Positions 1 through 12,460 are shown, numbered from the stretch's first letter. The stretch is 64,000 bases of DNA from Bettongia penicillata ogilbyi (GCA_023548195.1 JAJHZJ010000335.1:5934514-5998513), one strand, 5' to 3'. Program-made: numbers and translations. The notes: generated by a model not told the origin, from the sequence alone.

Positions 1-119
1 GCTGGGGAAAGCTCTTAGGCTGCCTGACACTTGACCGGGCTTCCCCTGGCTTGCGGGGTTGTTCTGACCAAAGGACACGGTGAACTTTTGTGGAAGTGCT
101 AACAAGTTAGTTTTTCTTC

Positions 120-490
120 ATGCTGAGTCTTGACCCTACAAGTCCTGCCGTTCTCAGACTGGGCACCCAGTCCCTCGTGGCTCCACCTTTGCCCGAGCTG
201 CTCTCCTGCCCAAAGACCCTCCCTCTTCACCTCCGCCTCTTAGAATCTCTAATTCCCTCCAAAGCCAAGCATCACCTTCTACTGAGACCTCTGTTAATCC
301 CCCTTAGCTATTAACTCCTTCTTGCTCACATTACCTTGTCTTTGTGTGTGTGGGTGCACATGCACATTGGCATGGTGTCTGCCCCAGTAGAATCTCAACT
401 TTTCGAGGGTAGGGACTATTTTTTTCTTGCCTTTGTTTCCCCAGGCAGTGCTTGACCCGATGCTTAGTAATATTTGTTGGTCGATTGATT
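120..490 (+). repeat. L2 LINE 3' end
   Basis: The order of blocks is typical of the 3' end of L2 on the + strand: a Pro/Leu-rich stretch, then cccagtagaatctc, then gagggtagggactatt, then gcttagtaatatttgttgg. No reading frame is preserved. The family call is from memory of the consensus. Confidence 0.6.
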
Positions 491-833
491 GATTGAAGAT
501 GACCTTAATCCACAAATTACTCATGTGGAAAACCGTATGACTAACCCATGGTACGGGCTTGAGAAGACCATCCTTTTTAGTGTCCTGGGCCTTTGGCAGT
601 CAGGTGAGGCCTGTGGACTCCTCAGAATCATGCTTTTAATGTGTCAAATCAAGTACGTAGGGTTCCAAAGAAAATCAATTATATTGAAATACAGTTATCA
701 AAAAACATCTTTTAAAGTCACAGGTACCTTAGGTTGTCTGGACGCTAGGTTGTGAATCTTGACTTAAAAGATATCTCATTGTTTACTTGCCTGTTGAGCC
801 ACTCAGTGTGAAGTAGACAGGCATAAATACTGA

Positions 834-834
<1 letters not shown>

Positions 835-907
<73 letters not shown>
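835..907. repeat. (TA)n microsatellite
   Basis: A nearly pure alternating AT tract of about 70 bp with one early interruption (c at 841). It can extrude as a cruciform and is probably length-polymorphic. Confidence 0.97.
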
Positions 908-911
<4 letters not shown>

Positions 912-1439
912 ATTGATGGTGTGTGATACCACCATCTCTTTGATGAGAGTTCTAGGACTATTTACTGAGAAAGTGCCTTAAAGTTTTATGGGGGCCTCTA
1001 CTTTAAGTAGATCTTTTAAATGAAACTCTTCACAAGTATTTGAAATAAAATTCCTTCCAAATCTAGCTTTCTGTTTGTTTTTTTTCTTTTTAAAGGAAAA
1101 CTCTTCATTGGCAACAAGTATATTTTGCTGGAGGAAATTATGAAACCCTGATCACTGAGTCCACTACAAATTTATGTTCCATCACCAGCCAGTTACTGCT
1201 TCAAGGCTATCTGTTTATAACTCCTTAATTAATTTACTCTCCCACTCACCACAACAGGTCTTCCAAGCCCTTTTATCCCTCCTCAGACCTCACGATACCC
1301 TTCCCACCTCCCTTTGAGCTAAGAACCTGAGCATGAGCTCACTGAAAATAAATGTTACTTCATTGAAAAAATGGAGTCCTTTAGCAAACAGCTTCTTGAC
1401 TGCCCTGTTTCTCATCTCACACCACCCAGATTCCTTCTG

Positions 1440-1750
1440 CCTTGGCCTCTCTCCTTGCCAGGGTGACCCCCCCCCGCATGTACAAATGGCACTGTTCTAT
1501 CCTGTCTTCTCCGTGAGATTGCCCCCTCCATCATCCTTCTCTCACTTATCTCCAATCTCTCCCTGTCTACTGACTGCTTCCCTAATGTCCACATCTCACC
1601 CACTGTCAGAAACTCCTTAGTCTCTCCAGCCAGCCGGCTCCATTGTTTGGCTCAACTTCTGTAGAAGGCCATCTACAAGTCTTCTGCTCTCACTCTCTTC
1701 TTAACGCTCTCCAAGTCCGGCTTCCACCTCATCGTCCACCTCTAATACTA
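1440..1750 (+). repeat. L2 LINE ORF2 fragment (reverse-transcriptase N-terminal part)
   Basis: Degenerate pyrimidine-rich sequence. Its conceptual translation near the end (SHSLLNALQV) resembles the L2 RT segment that follows the LLEK/VYN block. Stops and frameshifts are present. It is probably the same insertion as the L2 piece at 2395-2970, with the intervening RT core lost or replaced by simple repeat. Confidence 0.6.
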
Positions 1751-2093
1751 GTAGTCTCTGTTTCCTTTTTCATTTCAGACTTAAATACTAAAACTTAAAT
1801 ATACAATAAGAAAAGGAAAAGAAACATTATGAACTTAAAATATTAAAATTTCAATGCAACATAACAGAAAAAAGCATTGCCATGTGCACAGCAGAACATA
1901 GGAGAGGATTCATACAATATAGCCATGAGTTTCCATTTCAAGGAAGCCTAGATAGTAGATAAAGCACATTGTGTGGGGAGCTGTCCAGCTTCTCTTTGCT
2001 TCCTCGTGAGTTGTCTTTTGTTCTTGGCTGTGCACTTTGTATTTTGTCCTTTTTCCCTTTTCCTCTCCCTCCCCCAACACTACAGTTAAGAAC

Positions 2094-2375
2094 AGATGCA
2101 CACACATGCACATATGTGCACACATGCATGCATACATGCACATATACCACATAACAGTGCATGCATACATACAGACATGCACATAAATACAAACACATGT
2201 GCACATACATACACATGGGCACATGCACACCAACACGTGTACACAGTGCATCTGTGCATGCACACACATATGTGCACATATACGTGTGCGCACATGTGCA
2301 TGCACACACACGTATGCCTGTGCATTTGTATACACACTACACACACAAACACAAACGTGCGTGCACATACACAGT
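2094..2375. repeat. Imperfect CA/TG/CATG minisatellite
   Basis: About 280 bp of almost strictly alternating purine-pyrimidine built from acac, atgcac, atgtgc and tacata words. It is open in several frames on both strands only because of its composition (Cys/His/Met/Val repeats). The pattern favours Z-DNA. Confidence 0.93.
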
Positions 2376-2394
2376 ACCTCTTGACACCGTTGGC

Positions 2395-2975
2395 ACTACC
2401 TGTGATCCCCTTCTCCTTGACATCCTCCTTTCTCTAGGTTTTAGGACCCTTCTCTCTCTGTGTGTCACATGCTTCTCTGCTTAGCCTCTGCCCTAACTCT
2501 GATGCGAGGCCTTATCACCTCATTGCACAACTAGTGCACTAGCCTTTCGATTTGTCCTTCCCGACTCCAAACCCTTCCTTTGTTCAACTGCGAAAGCGGA
2601 CATATGTGGTAACGCTGGCCACACGCATAATGTTTCCTCTCTGACTGCAGGCCTTTTCATTGGCTGCCTCTGTCCTGGAATGCTCCTCCTCCTCCCCTTT
2701 ACCTCCTGGCTTTCTGCAAGGACCAACTCAAATCCCACCTTGGACAGGGAAGCCTTTCCTGTTTCCTTTTCATTCTGGTGCCTTCCACCTGTTGAGTGTT
2801 TCCTATTTACCTTGGATTTATGATGTATATTTATTTGTACATAGTTGTGTGCATGTTGTCTGCCCCTCTAAACTGTGAGCTTCTGGAGAGCAGGACTGTT
2901 TTTTATCTTTCTTTTTGTTCCCAGCCTGGCTCACAGTAGGCACTTAATATTCCTTGACTCATTAGCTGCTTCTGT
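2395..2975 (+). repeat. L2 LINE ORF2 C-terminus and 3' end
   Basis: The translation around 2650-2720 gives a FHWLPLSWNAPPPP-like stretch, equivalent to the L2/CR1 C-terminal block FSLAVPxxWNALPP. The L2 3' features follow: agcctttcctg, a Tyr-rich AT segment, ctctaaactgtgagcttctg, and tcacagtaggcacttaatatt. Frameshifted and inactive. Confidence 0.75.
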
Positions 2976-4304
2976 ACATTAACTGGACAAATGTGGGTAG
3001 ATAATTTAAGAAATAGTATCTGTTGGTGATGAGTGTGGAGACCAAGAAACTGAGGAGAGTAGTAGAAAACTGGCCTTAGGAGGGAGAAATAAACAATCTC
3101 AAGGAAAGAGATCAGCAGGGAGTAAGTACTCAGTAAATGTTTGAATGAATAAATGATGAAAGGGGAAAGAAAAGAATGATTTAAGCAGGTGGGTCTATCC
3201 TGGGAGAATGGCCCAATCTTGAGTATTGAGGAGAGACAGGAGAAGTAAAGATAACGAAGGTAGATTTCATTGGGAAGGTATCGTAGAGCACAGGAGAGGG
3301 AGCCTGGGGAGGGAGATGTATTTTTGAGAGCAGAGTAGATAAGAAGAGTGAGAAGTAAGAATTAGGAAGGGGAGAGGGACAGGAGAGCAGGGAGTAGCCA
3401 AAGGGCATTTTCTTGGGTGATGGGGTAGGAAGTAGAACTGAGAGTGATCTTAAGTTCCTGGAATCGCCAAGCTCTAGCAGCTCCTGAAATCTTTTAACAC
3501 CATCTAGAAAGATGGCTTCTTTTTAAAACATTATAACTCTAGGCTCCCTTGGTAACGTATTTTGGCATCTCATCATTCTGAGTCTGCAGGTACCTCCTTA
3601 CTTGTGAAGTGAATCCCATTTAGTGCAGGTTCAGGCCATTCCTCAGTGAGGATGGTGAGTAGGTACTGATGCTAAGAGCTCTTCCTGGGTTATTTGAAGC
3701 ATGTGAGGTTTCCCCTCAGCTTTCACCCTTTCAGGCTAAATAATAAAAATTCCTCTAGCTTTGCCTTAGTTCCTATTTCCTAATCTTTTCATTGCTTTAA
3801 TTCCTCCGGATTGTGAGTCAGTATGTGAGACCCAAGCCTGGATGTCATTTTATAGGGAATGCCACAGGATAGGGGGGTTTCCATGTTGGGGTCATAGGAT
3901 CATAGCCTGAGTCACGGGGACCCCAGAAGGACACAAAGCCCAGCCTCTTCCTGTGGGAGATGAGCTCGCTGAGACCCAGGGAGGTGACGTGTTTGCTCAA
4001 CATCCCCCAGGGGACAAACAGGGGGACTGCTCCCTAATGGGGTCACTGGCCTCCAGCCTGACCGCGGGGTCTTTTTCTATCATGTTTTCTACATCCTTGC
4101 TTTCTAGACCTACTCCTTTTGTGTGTGATTGTTTTTTTCTTCCAAAGTGAATGTTTTGTGCCTCACTCTTTATGAGTCCTGCAGTATAGACCCAGAGAGG
4201 ATAAGGATGTTTCCTTTGACCTCTCTGTGGGGTCTAGTGTTTCAGTCACAAATCATCACAGTATGAATGGTGGGGGTTGCTTCTATGTGTGCATTCACAG
4301 TGAA
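2976..4304. other. Intronic stretch: purine-rich relic and short MIR-like piece
   Basis: 3000-3430 is purine-rich and resembles antisense L2 but is too diverged to assign. A MIR-like antisense block lies near 3935-4010 (gagatgagctcgctgagacc). Nothing else was recognised, and no coding potential was seen. Confidence 0.4.
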
Positions 4305-4560
4305 TGAATGGAAACGCATATATTAAGCAAGCATTTACTGTGTGCGAAACCCTGGGCATACAAGTAGAAAAGTGAAGACAGCCCCTCCCTTCAAGGAGTT
4401 CATGCTCTAATGGAGGAGACTGAATAAACAAGAACATTCAAATGCAGGTCGGATGGAAGGACCTAGACAGAAGTCCTCATGGGGCAGATGGCAAGGCCTT
4501 GAGGGATATCCAGTGCCAGGGGTTTGCAGGACATAGAGGTGGGGCAGATATTTTCAGTGG
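4305..4560 (-). repeat. L2 LINE 3' end, antisense
   Basis: Reads tattaagcaagcatttactgtgtgc, a cccctcccttcaaggagtt block, then ctctaatggaggagactga. This is the order of the reverse complement of the L2 3' terminus. Confidence 0.65.
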
Positions 4561-7500
4561 AAGGAATACAGTTTGGGTAGTTATTAATAGTATCTAATTG
4601 ATAGAGATGTTTACTTTTAGGTCTTCCTAATTATCCCTTTCACTTGTCTGAAATGCTGGAGGAATTTGAGGTTAGTCACTTTTCAGCTATAACTATCTGG
4701 GTTCTGGACTGCCTTCATTCCAAACAGATTGGCTTTGGGACTTGATATGGGCCCCCCAGAGACTTCTGAACCTACTTCTGTCTTGTGAAGGTGAGTAGGG
4801 GAGAAGAGAAGGTGTCTGGGTCTTGTAGAGCAGCATTTGATGCCCTCTTTGCCCTTGCCTTGAAAGACAGGAGCAGCCCATCCCTAGCCTGTGGGGTGGA
4901 CAGAGCCCTTGCCCCTCTACCTGGCTGGATCAGACCATGGAGGAGGCATCAGAACTGCTTTCCCTGTTCCTGGGTAGTGGACAGATTGGCTGTCATCCTC
5001 TTTGGGCACTACTAGTATTGTCCCCAGACACATTGCAAGATCATCCTCTGTAGGTGGAAGATGCGTGTAAAGGAGATGCTGTGCCTGTCATGTTACAGGG
5101 AACCAAAGGAGGAATTAAGAAATGACAACCCTGGTGTCATTCAAGTAATGCCCTTCCCAGGCAGAGTGTCGCACTGAGTGGCACAAGAGAGAAATGACCA
5201 TTCATTTTCTTAGGGCAAAAAGCGTCGATGGAAGATCCAAATTGCCCAATCCCCAGCATTTCCATTTACAGCAGGATCTAACTTCTTTAGCACTCGTGCG
5301 CAATCCCTCCTCCAAGTGATCTCTTCCGATCTAACCATCTATGTCTACTTTGTGGAAGCCTGGCTTAAATGTCTGCCAGTTAAGGCCTTGTCCTGCTCCT
5401 CCTGTATAAATAGTCCTGGTATCTCCTTTCAGGTGCCATGGCTGGGGTCTTTTCCATTTCTAGTGGATTTTTTTAAAACTCCTAGATTGCTTTACCTGAG
5501 TGTTAACTTTGTTTGGCATTGAAACCAGATTTCAACCATGGATGGAAATTCAGCCCCATTAGTTCCTGTTCTCCTACTAGTCAAATCTGGATTTGATTGG
5601 CTTCTTTGCCTTTTTTTAAAAAAAGTAATGAATGGTTTTGTTGTATGAATATAAGACATATGCTACTTCTGAACTCCAGAGCTCACCGAATCATGTATGC
5701 AGAAAGTGACTTGTGTGTTATATTGGTGGATACCTCTCTTTTAGATGAAAAGGGGTTGGATTATGGCGAGATGTAGAAAGATGTAGGGTTGTCTAGCATT
5801 CTGGTTTATAAAACTAAGATTTTTGATGCCCAGGGTCATTGACTGACATACTTATTGCCCATCTAACCCTAAAATCCTTGGTCTGAACGTGTATTTCACT
5901 CTTCTTTTACTTGGCTGCTTAAGATGGCCTTGTTTTCTGGGGTGGCATGCATTCTGAGTTTTACTTGTTTACTCCTAATGCCCAGCCTCTTTACCCTTGT
6001 TCTCCAATGATACACTGAGTAATATCCATTTTACTGGATGCCTGGCTTTGATGGGACTTTATTTGAAGCTCAAACACCAAACTCATCAAAAAGTGCTTTT
6101 CCTGGCAAGCTAAAGAGCTGCCACTTTTTTTCTCTCTCCTGGAAAGCATTAAAAAGCAGCTCTTTCATTCCATGTTCAGAGGAGATAAAACAAAAACCAA
6201 TAACTGAGAAATTAGCATCTGCAAAACTTTGGAAAATGTAACCTCTGCATCACAAAGCCTCCAACAAGTATCAGCTGATAGTATTTTTTTGACTAAGTAG
6301 AATCTGCTTTTAGAATTGTCTAGGTTTATTCCCCATTTTATTCTCATTTTTTGATGAGAACTTTCCTCCAGCCACATTAGCTTTTTCATGGTTTCTGTTT
6401 GTCAGAAGATGCTTTGCACTAGGTTGCATTCTTTGAGATGCTTTGGTGGTGCATCTGTGAAAGCATGGAGTGTTACGCGCTGAGCAGCACCATTAATGTG
6501 TTATCTCCCATCTGTCCCCACCTGCAGGCGTAATCCTGCTCGTGGCATCCAAGGCTCTTTCTAGGGTGATCAGTTGCAATGTCCCGGTTTTCTTTACTGT
6601 TCTATTTATTTGGGGATTTGAATACTTACTAATGTCCATTCTGGCATTTTTATCAGATTTGCAGACTTGTCTTTAGGAAAATCACATGATATATAATTGT
6701 AATTGTGTGGAACACTGACAAGAAATTGAGTCAAATAGGCTAGTTAGTGGGATTTAAAAGGCATTTGAATGGACACATAAGTTAAATATTGCATATCACT
6801 ACTTCAGGAGAGCTGTTCCTTCTAAATTGTCAAAAGATGACAGTCTTTAGGTGAATTTTTCTGCAGTATTAGAAAAGTGTGTTATTTTTGCTTCAGTGAA
6901 TTTGAAAAATTGACCAAGTACATGAAATGTTAAATAATAGTAATAGAATTTTAATAATGATGGTGGTAATGTGCTTTTGAATATGAGCCTTTAGGCTACC
7001 CACCTAACAGGTCATTAGGACTTTCCCACGTAGAAGATTCTGATATTCTCAAGCATGTACATGAAGCTTAGAGCCTATTTTTAACCCCTATATAAGTTAA
7101 GTAAAATGGAAGCTTTAATCAAAATACCAGATTTTCCTTTTGTGCAGCAGTTGCTATTATAAATTACAAAAAAGTGCAGGGACATGCAGTCTGAATTGCA
7201 TTTGACAGATGAATGCGTTGTAATTTACAATTTGATATCTCCCTATCTTGAATTTTCTTTTATTATTAAGGAAAAGGCTGGATTTCGTTGTCGTTCTCCT
7301 ATTTGTAAAACAGTGCTTTTTTACAAATGAATAAACTGGATAAATCTGCTGCATTTTTATTTGTTTTATTCTTATTGATTTTGCAAAAATTAGGAAGAAA
7401 ATAATAATTTTTAGAATGATAACCCATTCTTCAGTGTTTTTTAAAAGGACAATTCTTTGTATCCAAGGGTTATTTGGAAATGGAGACCTCATCACTCAGC

Positions 7501-7744
7501 ATTTGAACTAAGCAAATGGGAGCCCATGGGTTACACTCCAGCCAGCTGACAGAATGCTTCATCCTATAACCACAAAACCAACGAGCCTACTTTCGAAAGA
7601 GCCATTTATCCACAGCAAGCATTTGTTATCCATCAGCATTTACTAGATACTAACTGTGTGAGGAGAGGTGGAAATGGAAAGAAAAGCCCAACCAGGGCCC
7701 TTGCCCTGCAGAATTCCCATCCTGTTGGACACTTAGAGTGGCCT
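4561..7744. other. Intronic stretch with no recognised element
   Basis: Mostly AT-rich single-copy-looking DNA. I saw no splice-bounded exon resembling PHF21A and no RNA gene. The parts around 6120-6400 and 7080-7480 are free of obvious repeats and would be the first to test for conservation. Confidence 0.4.
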
Positions 7745-7895
7745 ACTGGGCCAGGAGTCTGGAATACCTGAGTTCAAATGGGACATCAGACTCTTCCTGC
7801 AAATCACTCAACCTCTGCCTGACTCACTTTCATCTACTGTGAAAGGGGGATGATAATAGAATTTACCTCTCAGGGTTTGTTTAGAACAACAACTG
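7745..7895 (+). repeat. MIR/THER-type CORE SINE
   Basis: The order matches the MIR/THER family: gagtctggaatacctgagtt, then a cactcaacctctgcctgactc block, then gggggatgataatag, then ctcagggtttg. The tRNA-derived head is degraded. Confidence 0.65.
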
Positions 7896-7954
7896 CACTT
7901 AACACCCATGCCCAGGGACATAATAGGTACCCTTTCTCTCTCCTGTCACAACCT

Positions 7955-9370
7955 GGAAAGGCCTCTTGTAGAAGGAGGGATTTGAGCTGAGTCAGGGGTG
8001 CCAGGAACCAGAGATGAGGAGGGAGAGCGTTCCAGGCACAGGGGACGGCCAGAGAAAAGGTATAAAGCATTCTACATGAAGAGCAGCGAAAAGGCTGGTG
8101 TTGGGGAATCATTGCAGTGTAAGAAGACTGGAAAGAAAGGAAGGACACAGGTTGTGGGAGGGTGCAGCTCGAGTTTGGTGAGGCAGGGGTGGCATGGGCA
8201 GAGCTGTACTGAAGGAAGTTCACTTTGGCCTCAAAGAGGGAATGGCCTGGAATGGAGAGAGGTGAAACCCAGAGAGCACCGCCTTGACACTAGTGATGAA
8301 GGCCTCGTCAGAGGGGAAAAGGCAGACACGGATGATGCCAGGAAGGTAGAAACAAGACTTGGTGGTGGATCGGATGTAGGGGTGACCCAGAGAGGAGTCA
8401 AGAATGCTGCGGAGGGGGCTGAGCCTGGGTGACTGTAGTAGTAATAGGAAAATTGGGAAGAGGGAAATTATTGGGAGAAAAGATAATGAGCTCCACTTTG
8501 GCCTTGCTTGCTTTGAGATGCCGTGGAACATCCAGGCGAGATGTCCAAAGCATAGCTGGAGATAAGGACACTGAATATCTGGAGAGAAGTTTTTGTGGTT
8601 GGGTTGTTTTCAGTCATGTCTGACTCTACATGACCGCATTTGGTTTTCTTGGCAAAGACACTGGAGAGGTTTGTCATTTCCTTCTCCAGTTCATTTTATA
8701 GATGAGGAAACTGAGGCAAACAGGGTGAAGCGAGGACTGGATAAATAGATCCAATCATTATTTATGAAGAAGTGATCGCTGAATGTATGGGGGCTAATGA
8801 AATTCCCAAGTAAGATAGGCATAGTCAAATGAGGAGAAGAAAAGAGAACACAGGACGGACTCTTGGGAAGTTCCATGGTTAGTGGGGGCTTGACCTAGAG
8901 GGACACCCAGCCAAGGAGTGGCCAGACATGTAGAAGGAGAGCCAAGAGAGAAGAGTGTTAGAAAAACCTAGTGAGGAGAGAGAACCCAGGACAGGAGGAC
9001 AGTGCATGTTGAGGAGACGTGAAGGAGGATAAGACTGAGGAAAGGCCAGAGGGTTTAGAATCAAGTTGGAGGAGAGGCTGTAGAGACATTGATTGTAGAA
9101 GACTCTCTCCAGGAGTTTAGCCAAAAAGAAACAGCTGTCAGAGATGCTAGGATCAGTGAGGGTTTTGTAAGGATGGGAGAAAAGTGGGCATGTTGGAGTG
9201 CATCAGAGAAGCAGCTGGCAGAGAGGAGAATATTGATGTTTAGTCCAAGTGAAGACAGTATTCCGAAGTTAGGGTGGGTTGGGATCACGGGTGCAAGATG
9301 CTTGGGTGGGACACAGTGTCTTGTACATAGGAGGTACTTCATGAGTATTTGTTTCATTTGGTTCAAGTTG
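7955..9370 (-). repeat. L2 LINE, ORF2 reverse transcriptase to C-terminus (degenerate)
   Basis: Minus-strand translation preserves the order of an L2/CR1 ORF2. AKLLERVFYNQCLYSLSSN (near 9060-9124) and LGFSNTLLSWLSFYMSGHS lie in the RT. QESVLCSLFF near 8850 corresponds to the GVPQGSVLGPLLF box, and NNDWIYLSSP near 8765 to the YADDTQ-YLSSP catalytic box, with the aspartates degraded. KSCFYLPGI follows near 8350. TFSLAVPCAWNALPPHL lies near 8020-8070, followed by LLQEAFPG. Frameshifts separate these blocks, so it is a dead copy. A SINE (8590-8731) interrupts it between the catalytic box and the C-terminal part. The true 3' terminus is missing on the 7955 side. Confidence 0.8.
8590..8731 (-). mobile_element. 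SINE with RTE-type 3' tail, inserted into L2
   Basis: On the + strand it starts ttttgtggttgggttg, then cagtcatgtctgactctaca, the reverse complement of the BovB/RTE 3' terminus. It continues through cttggcaaagac, ccttctccagttcatttta and gatgaggaaactgaggcaaa. Marsupial genomes carry SINEs of this build, which use the RTE LINE for mobilisation. It lies cleanly inside the older L2 copy. No convincing target duplication was found. Confidence 0.75.
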
Positions 9371-10419
9371 CAACGTAGTCAATGTCTTGGTTTCTTATCG
9401 GAAGGAGCCCTCTAGTAGATGTTCCTGAGATTTGTGTATTGGCATGTGCTGTTGAACATCTTTGTCATGCCTAGCATCAAGGCATAAATGGCACATTTAT
9501 AAAATTTTAACATGCCCAAAGCTGAGGTAATCTAAGTATAGGTAATCCATTGGATTACACAGAGAGGCTAGAACAGAACTGAGGGTCCATAAACTTTTCC
9601 CCCAAAACGGGTAACTATTTCACCATACTTGTTTTCCGTTGTAATCCTGTGTATTTTATTTTATGCATTTACAAACATGCTACTGAAAATAGGTCCCCAG
9701 GCTGCTGACCAAGGGGGCCAGGATGCACAGGTGATGAGCCATTTAGCTAGAGTATTGGGCCGAGTCTGAGGAGTTGAAATACAATATGGACAGATGTAAA
9801 GTCTTAAACTTAGGTTTAAGTTTTAAACTTAAACTTTAAGTTCAGAAAATCAACTTTACAGGTATAAAATGGAGACAGCACTTTGTCTGAAAAACATCTG
9901 AGGGTTTAGTGTACCTCCAGCTCATCGTGAGTCCACAGTATGATACAGCAGTCCCACAAATCAATGGGATGTTGTCCGAGCACATCCGAAGGATGGTGTT
10001 GAGTTGGGGACACCCCGTGTGCCTCTCCAAGGCCTTGGTCATGGCTCTCTGCCATTCCTGACATTCAGGTGGCAGTATTTCTTCCACCAGTCCCTAGGCA
10101 GTGGGCACTCACTTCAGCTCTACTTTTGTGCCTCCACAGAATATGCTGCCATGAATCTCATGGTGTGTATATATAGGATCCGATGACTAACTTTTAAAAT
10201 AGAACCTGTTTTCTCCCTCCTCCTCTCTTGACTCCAGTAGAAATTTTAAATGGCTACATAAATTCCTCAGAATTTCCAAAAATGTTGATTGTGCTAAGTA
10301 TTAAGCCAAATAGGATGTGCTGCAAAGAAAACATTGAAGTTGGGAGTAATGCTTTTGAAAGTCTTCCTGGTTCCCAGGTGGTAATGGAACACTTGATCTA
10401 TCAACCAGAGTGATTGCTG
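9371..10419. other. Intronic stretch with no recognised element
   Basis: Contains a short self-similar run near 9805-9845 (aacttaggtttaagttttaaacttaaacttt, in overlapping words) that can fold back. The rest is unassigned. Confidence 0.35.
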
Positions 10420-10582
10420 CGTCCTGAGCACCTACTGTGTGCCTACCTTTATGCCAAGCACCTCGGGGAATACTTTTCAGTAAGCATTCACAAAAGGCCT
10501 ACTCTGTTCGACACTGGGGATTCAAAGAGAAAAATGAAAAAGTCCCTGCTCTCAAAAGGCTTCCATTCTGTTGGGGATAATG

Positions 10583-10628
<46 letters not shown>

Positions 10629-11130
10629 CACAAGTAAGTACAAGATAATATCATTTTAAGAGGGAGAGAGTGGTAAGGATTAGTAGGGAGAGGTCAGGAA
10701 AGGCTCTCAAGGAGATGGTGCCTACGTTTTGCTCTGAAGGAAACTAGAGATGAGGATGGCCTTTGTCCAAAGGTATGGAGGACGGCTAGTACGGAAGCAG
10801 CTCACTGGTTAGTTCTACTGGAAGGGAAAGTTCAGAAAGGGGAGTAACGTGCAGTAAGACTAAAAAGACAGAAACTGTGCTGCTGTTGGCTTTCGGTGAT
10901 TGAGCAGAGGAGCTTCTCCTTTACCTCAGAAGCAGTATGGAGCCATTGAAGATGTTTGAGCAGGGGCAGTTGAGACCTTTGTTCTAGGAATGTCTGTCTG
11001 AGAGCCGAGTGGAGGAGGGTTTGGAAAAGAGGAGAAGCCTGTGGGCAGGAAGACTAAGAAGGAGGTGACTGCAGTATTTCTGTGAAAAGGAGAATACATG
11101 GTCCTGACCTTCAAAGAGTACACAGCCTCG
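10420..11130 (-). repeat. L2 LINE 3' half, antisense, carrying a (TG)n tract
   Basis: Starts gagcacctactgtgtgccta and passes ccctgctctcaaaaggcttc, a (TG)n tract and aggaaaggctctcaagg. It ends with tatggagccattgaagatgt, the reverse complement of an ORF2-derived L2 segment. No intact frame. Confidence 0.7.
10585..10627. repeat. (TG)n microsatellite
   Basis: About 21 pure TG/GT units inside the L2 copy. Confidence 0.97.
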
Positions 11131-11739
11131 ATGCAGAGGAGAAGCTGATACCCAGAGGATAGCTGGCAGAAATCTGAAAGAGTGTGTGATTTAGCTCCTG
11201 AATGTTATGGTGTAAAGCTAAGTTTATAAAAGGTTAACAATTATGAGGATCATGGTGATGAGAGGTAACATTTATAATGCTTCAAGGTTTGCAGAGTCCA
11301 TTCAGTTTGATCTTATTTGATTCCCGCAACATCCTGGGCCATGAACTTCATTTTACAAAGAAGGAAGCAGAGTCCAAGAACAGTGCAGGAACTTTGTCAG
11401 GATTGTCTGAAGTGAATGCAGAGCTCACATTTGCCCCAGCTGCAATGCTTGGGATTTCTCTGAGAGACTCCCCACTCCCATCCCCACACGCACACCCCTG
11501 CCTGCCCATGGCCCAGGAAGCTCACTCTTGGAATTTCCTCAGGCCTTGGTGGAGGAGTCAGTCAGAGAAGTTCAAGTAGTGTCACCAGGGGAGAAATGGG
11601 AAGATGTTTGACCTGGGCTCTCTCCTTAAATGGAGGCGCCTCCTCATCAGAGAGCCAGGGTGGGGGGGAAGGGGACGTGGACCCCCCAGGGTGGTGAGAG
11701 ATTTTCTCAGAAATGAGCTTCCTGGGCCAAATGAGGGAA

Positions 11740-11990
11740 AGCTTTCTCAGGGAAGAGACAGTAAGCAAATAAATACATAGGAGATTAAAAGGACATCACT
11801 GACAGAGGGAAAGCACTGGGATAAAGAGAGATTGAGGAAGGCTTCCTGGAAGAGGTGGGATTTTAGTGGGGACTCAGAGGAAGTCAGGGAAGTGAATAGA
11901 GTAGGAGCAGAGAAGGACCAATGTTCCAGGTGGGGAGGGTGGCCAGAGAGAATTCCCAGAGCTTAGAGACAAGGTCATTCTAATTGTTAG
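11740..11990 (-). repeat. L2 LINE fragment, antisense
   Basis: Blocks gaaagcactgggataaagag, ggaaggcttcctggaagagg, tgggattttagtggggact and ggccagagagaattcccaga follow the reverse-complement order of the L2 C-terminal coding region and 3' end. Confidence 0.7.
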
Positions 11991-12029
11991 AGATGTCTCT
12001 GCCCCTTCTCCTTCTCCCTTCGAGTTCTG

Positions 12030-12460
12030 CCCTCTTGGTTCACACAAGTTAGCTTGAATCTACCATGTGTCAGCCCCTCTGGGCCTCTTCACATTATCCT
12101 TCCCTGCTAGATGGACATCTTCAGCTTCTGTTTTCCAAACTGTAGTGACCAGGATTGGCCCCAGTGCCCCAGATGTGGTCTGATCAGGGAGATGTAGAAT
12201 AGAATTCTTTCCTTCCTTGTTCTCATTTCTATGAATGTGCATCCTGGAGATTCCTAGAGCTTCTGTTCCTCTGAAACCCCCAGATCTTTTTGAGGCACAC
12301 TGCTAGCTAGCTGCCACCTCTCCCCATCTTATCTTGGGAAGGTGACTGATTGAAAGACCCAAGTGTAAGACTTCACTTCACATTTGTATTGATTGCATTT
12401 CATCTCTATTAGATTAGACCCAGCATTCAAGCCTGTCAAAATGTTTTTCCTCTTCCCTCT
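12030..12460 (-). repeat. CR1/L3-like LINE fragment, antisense
   Basis: Contains ccccagatgtggtctgatca, then aacccccagatctttttgag, then acccaagtgtaagacttcac and tttcatctctattagatt. I recognise this series as the antisense of a CR1/L3-type LINE. The family assignment is from memory. Confidence 0.55.

Noticed and set aside
1910..2368. Long open frames on both strands rich in Cys, His, Met and Val
   Set aside because: They are translations of the CA/TG minisatellite, open in many frames because of base composition.
7998..8432. 144-codon + strand open frame
   Set aside because: It lies on the antisense strand of an L2 LINE whose recognisable motifs are on the minus strand.
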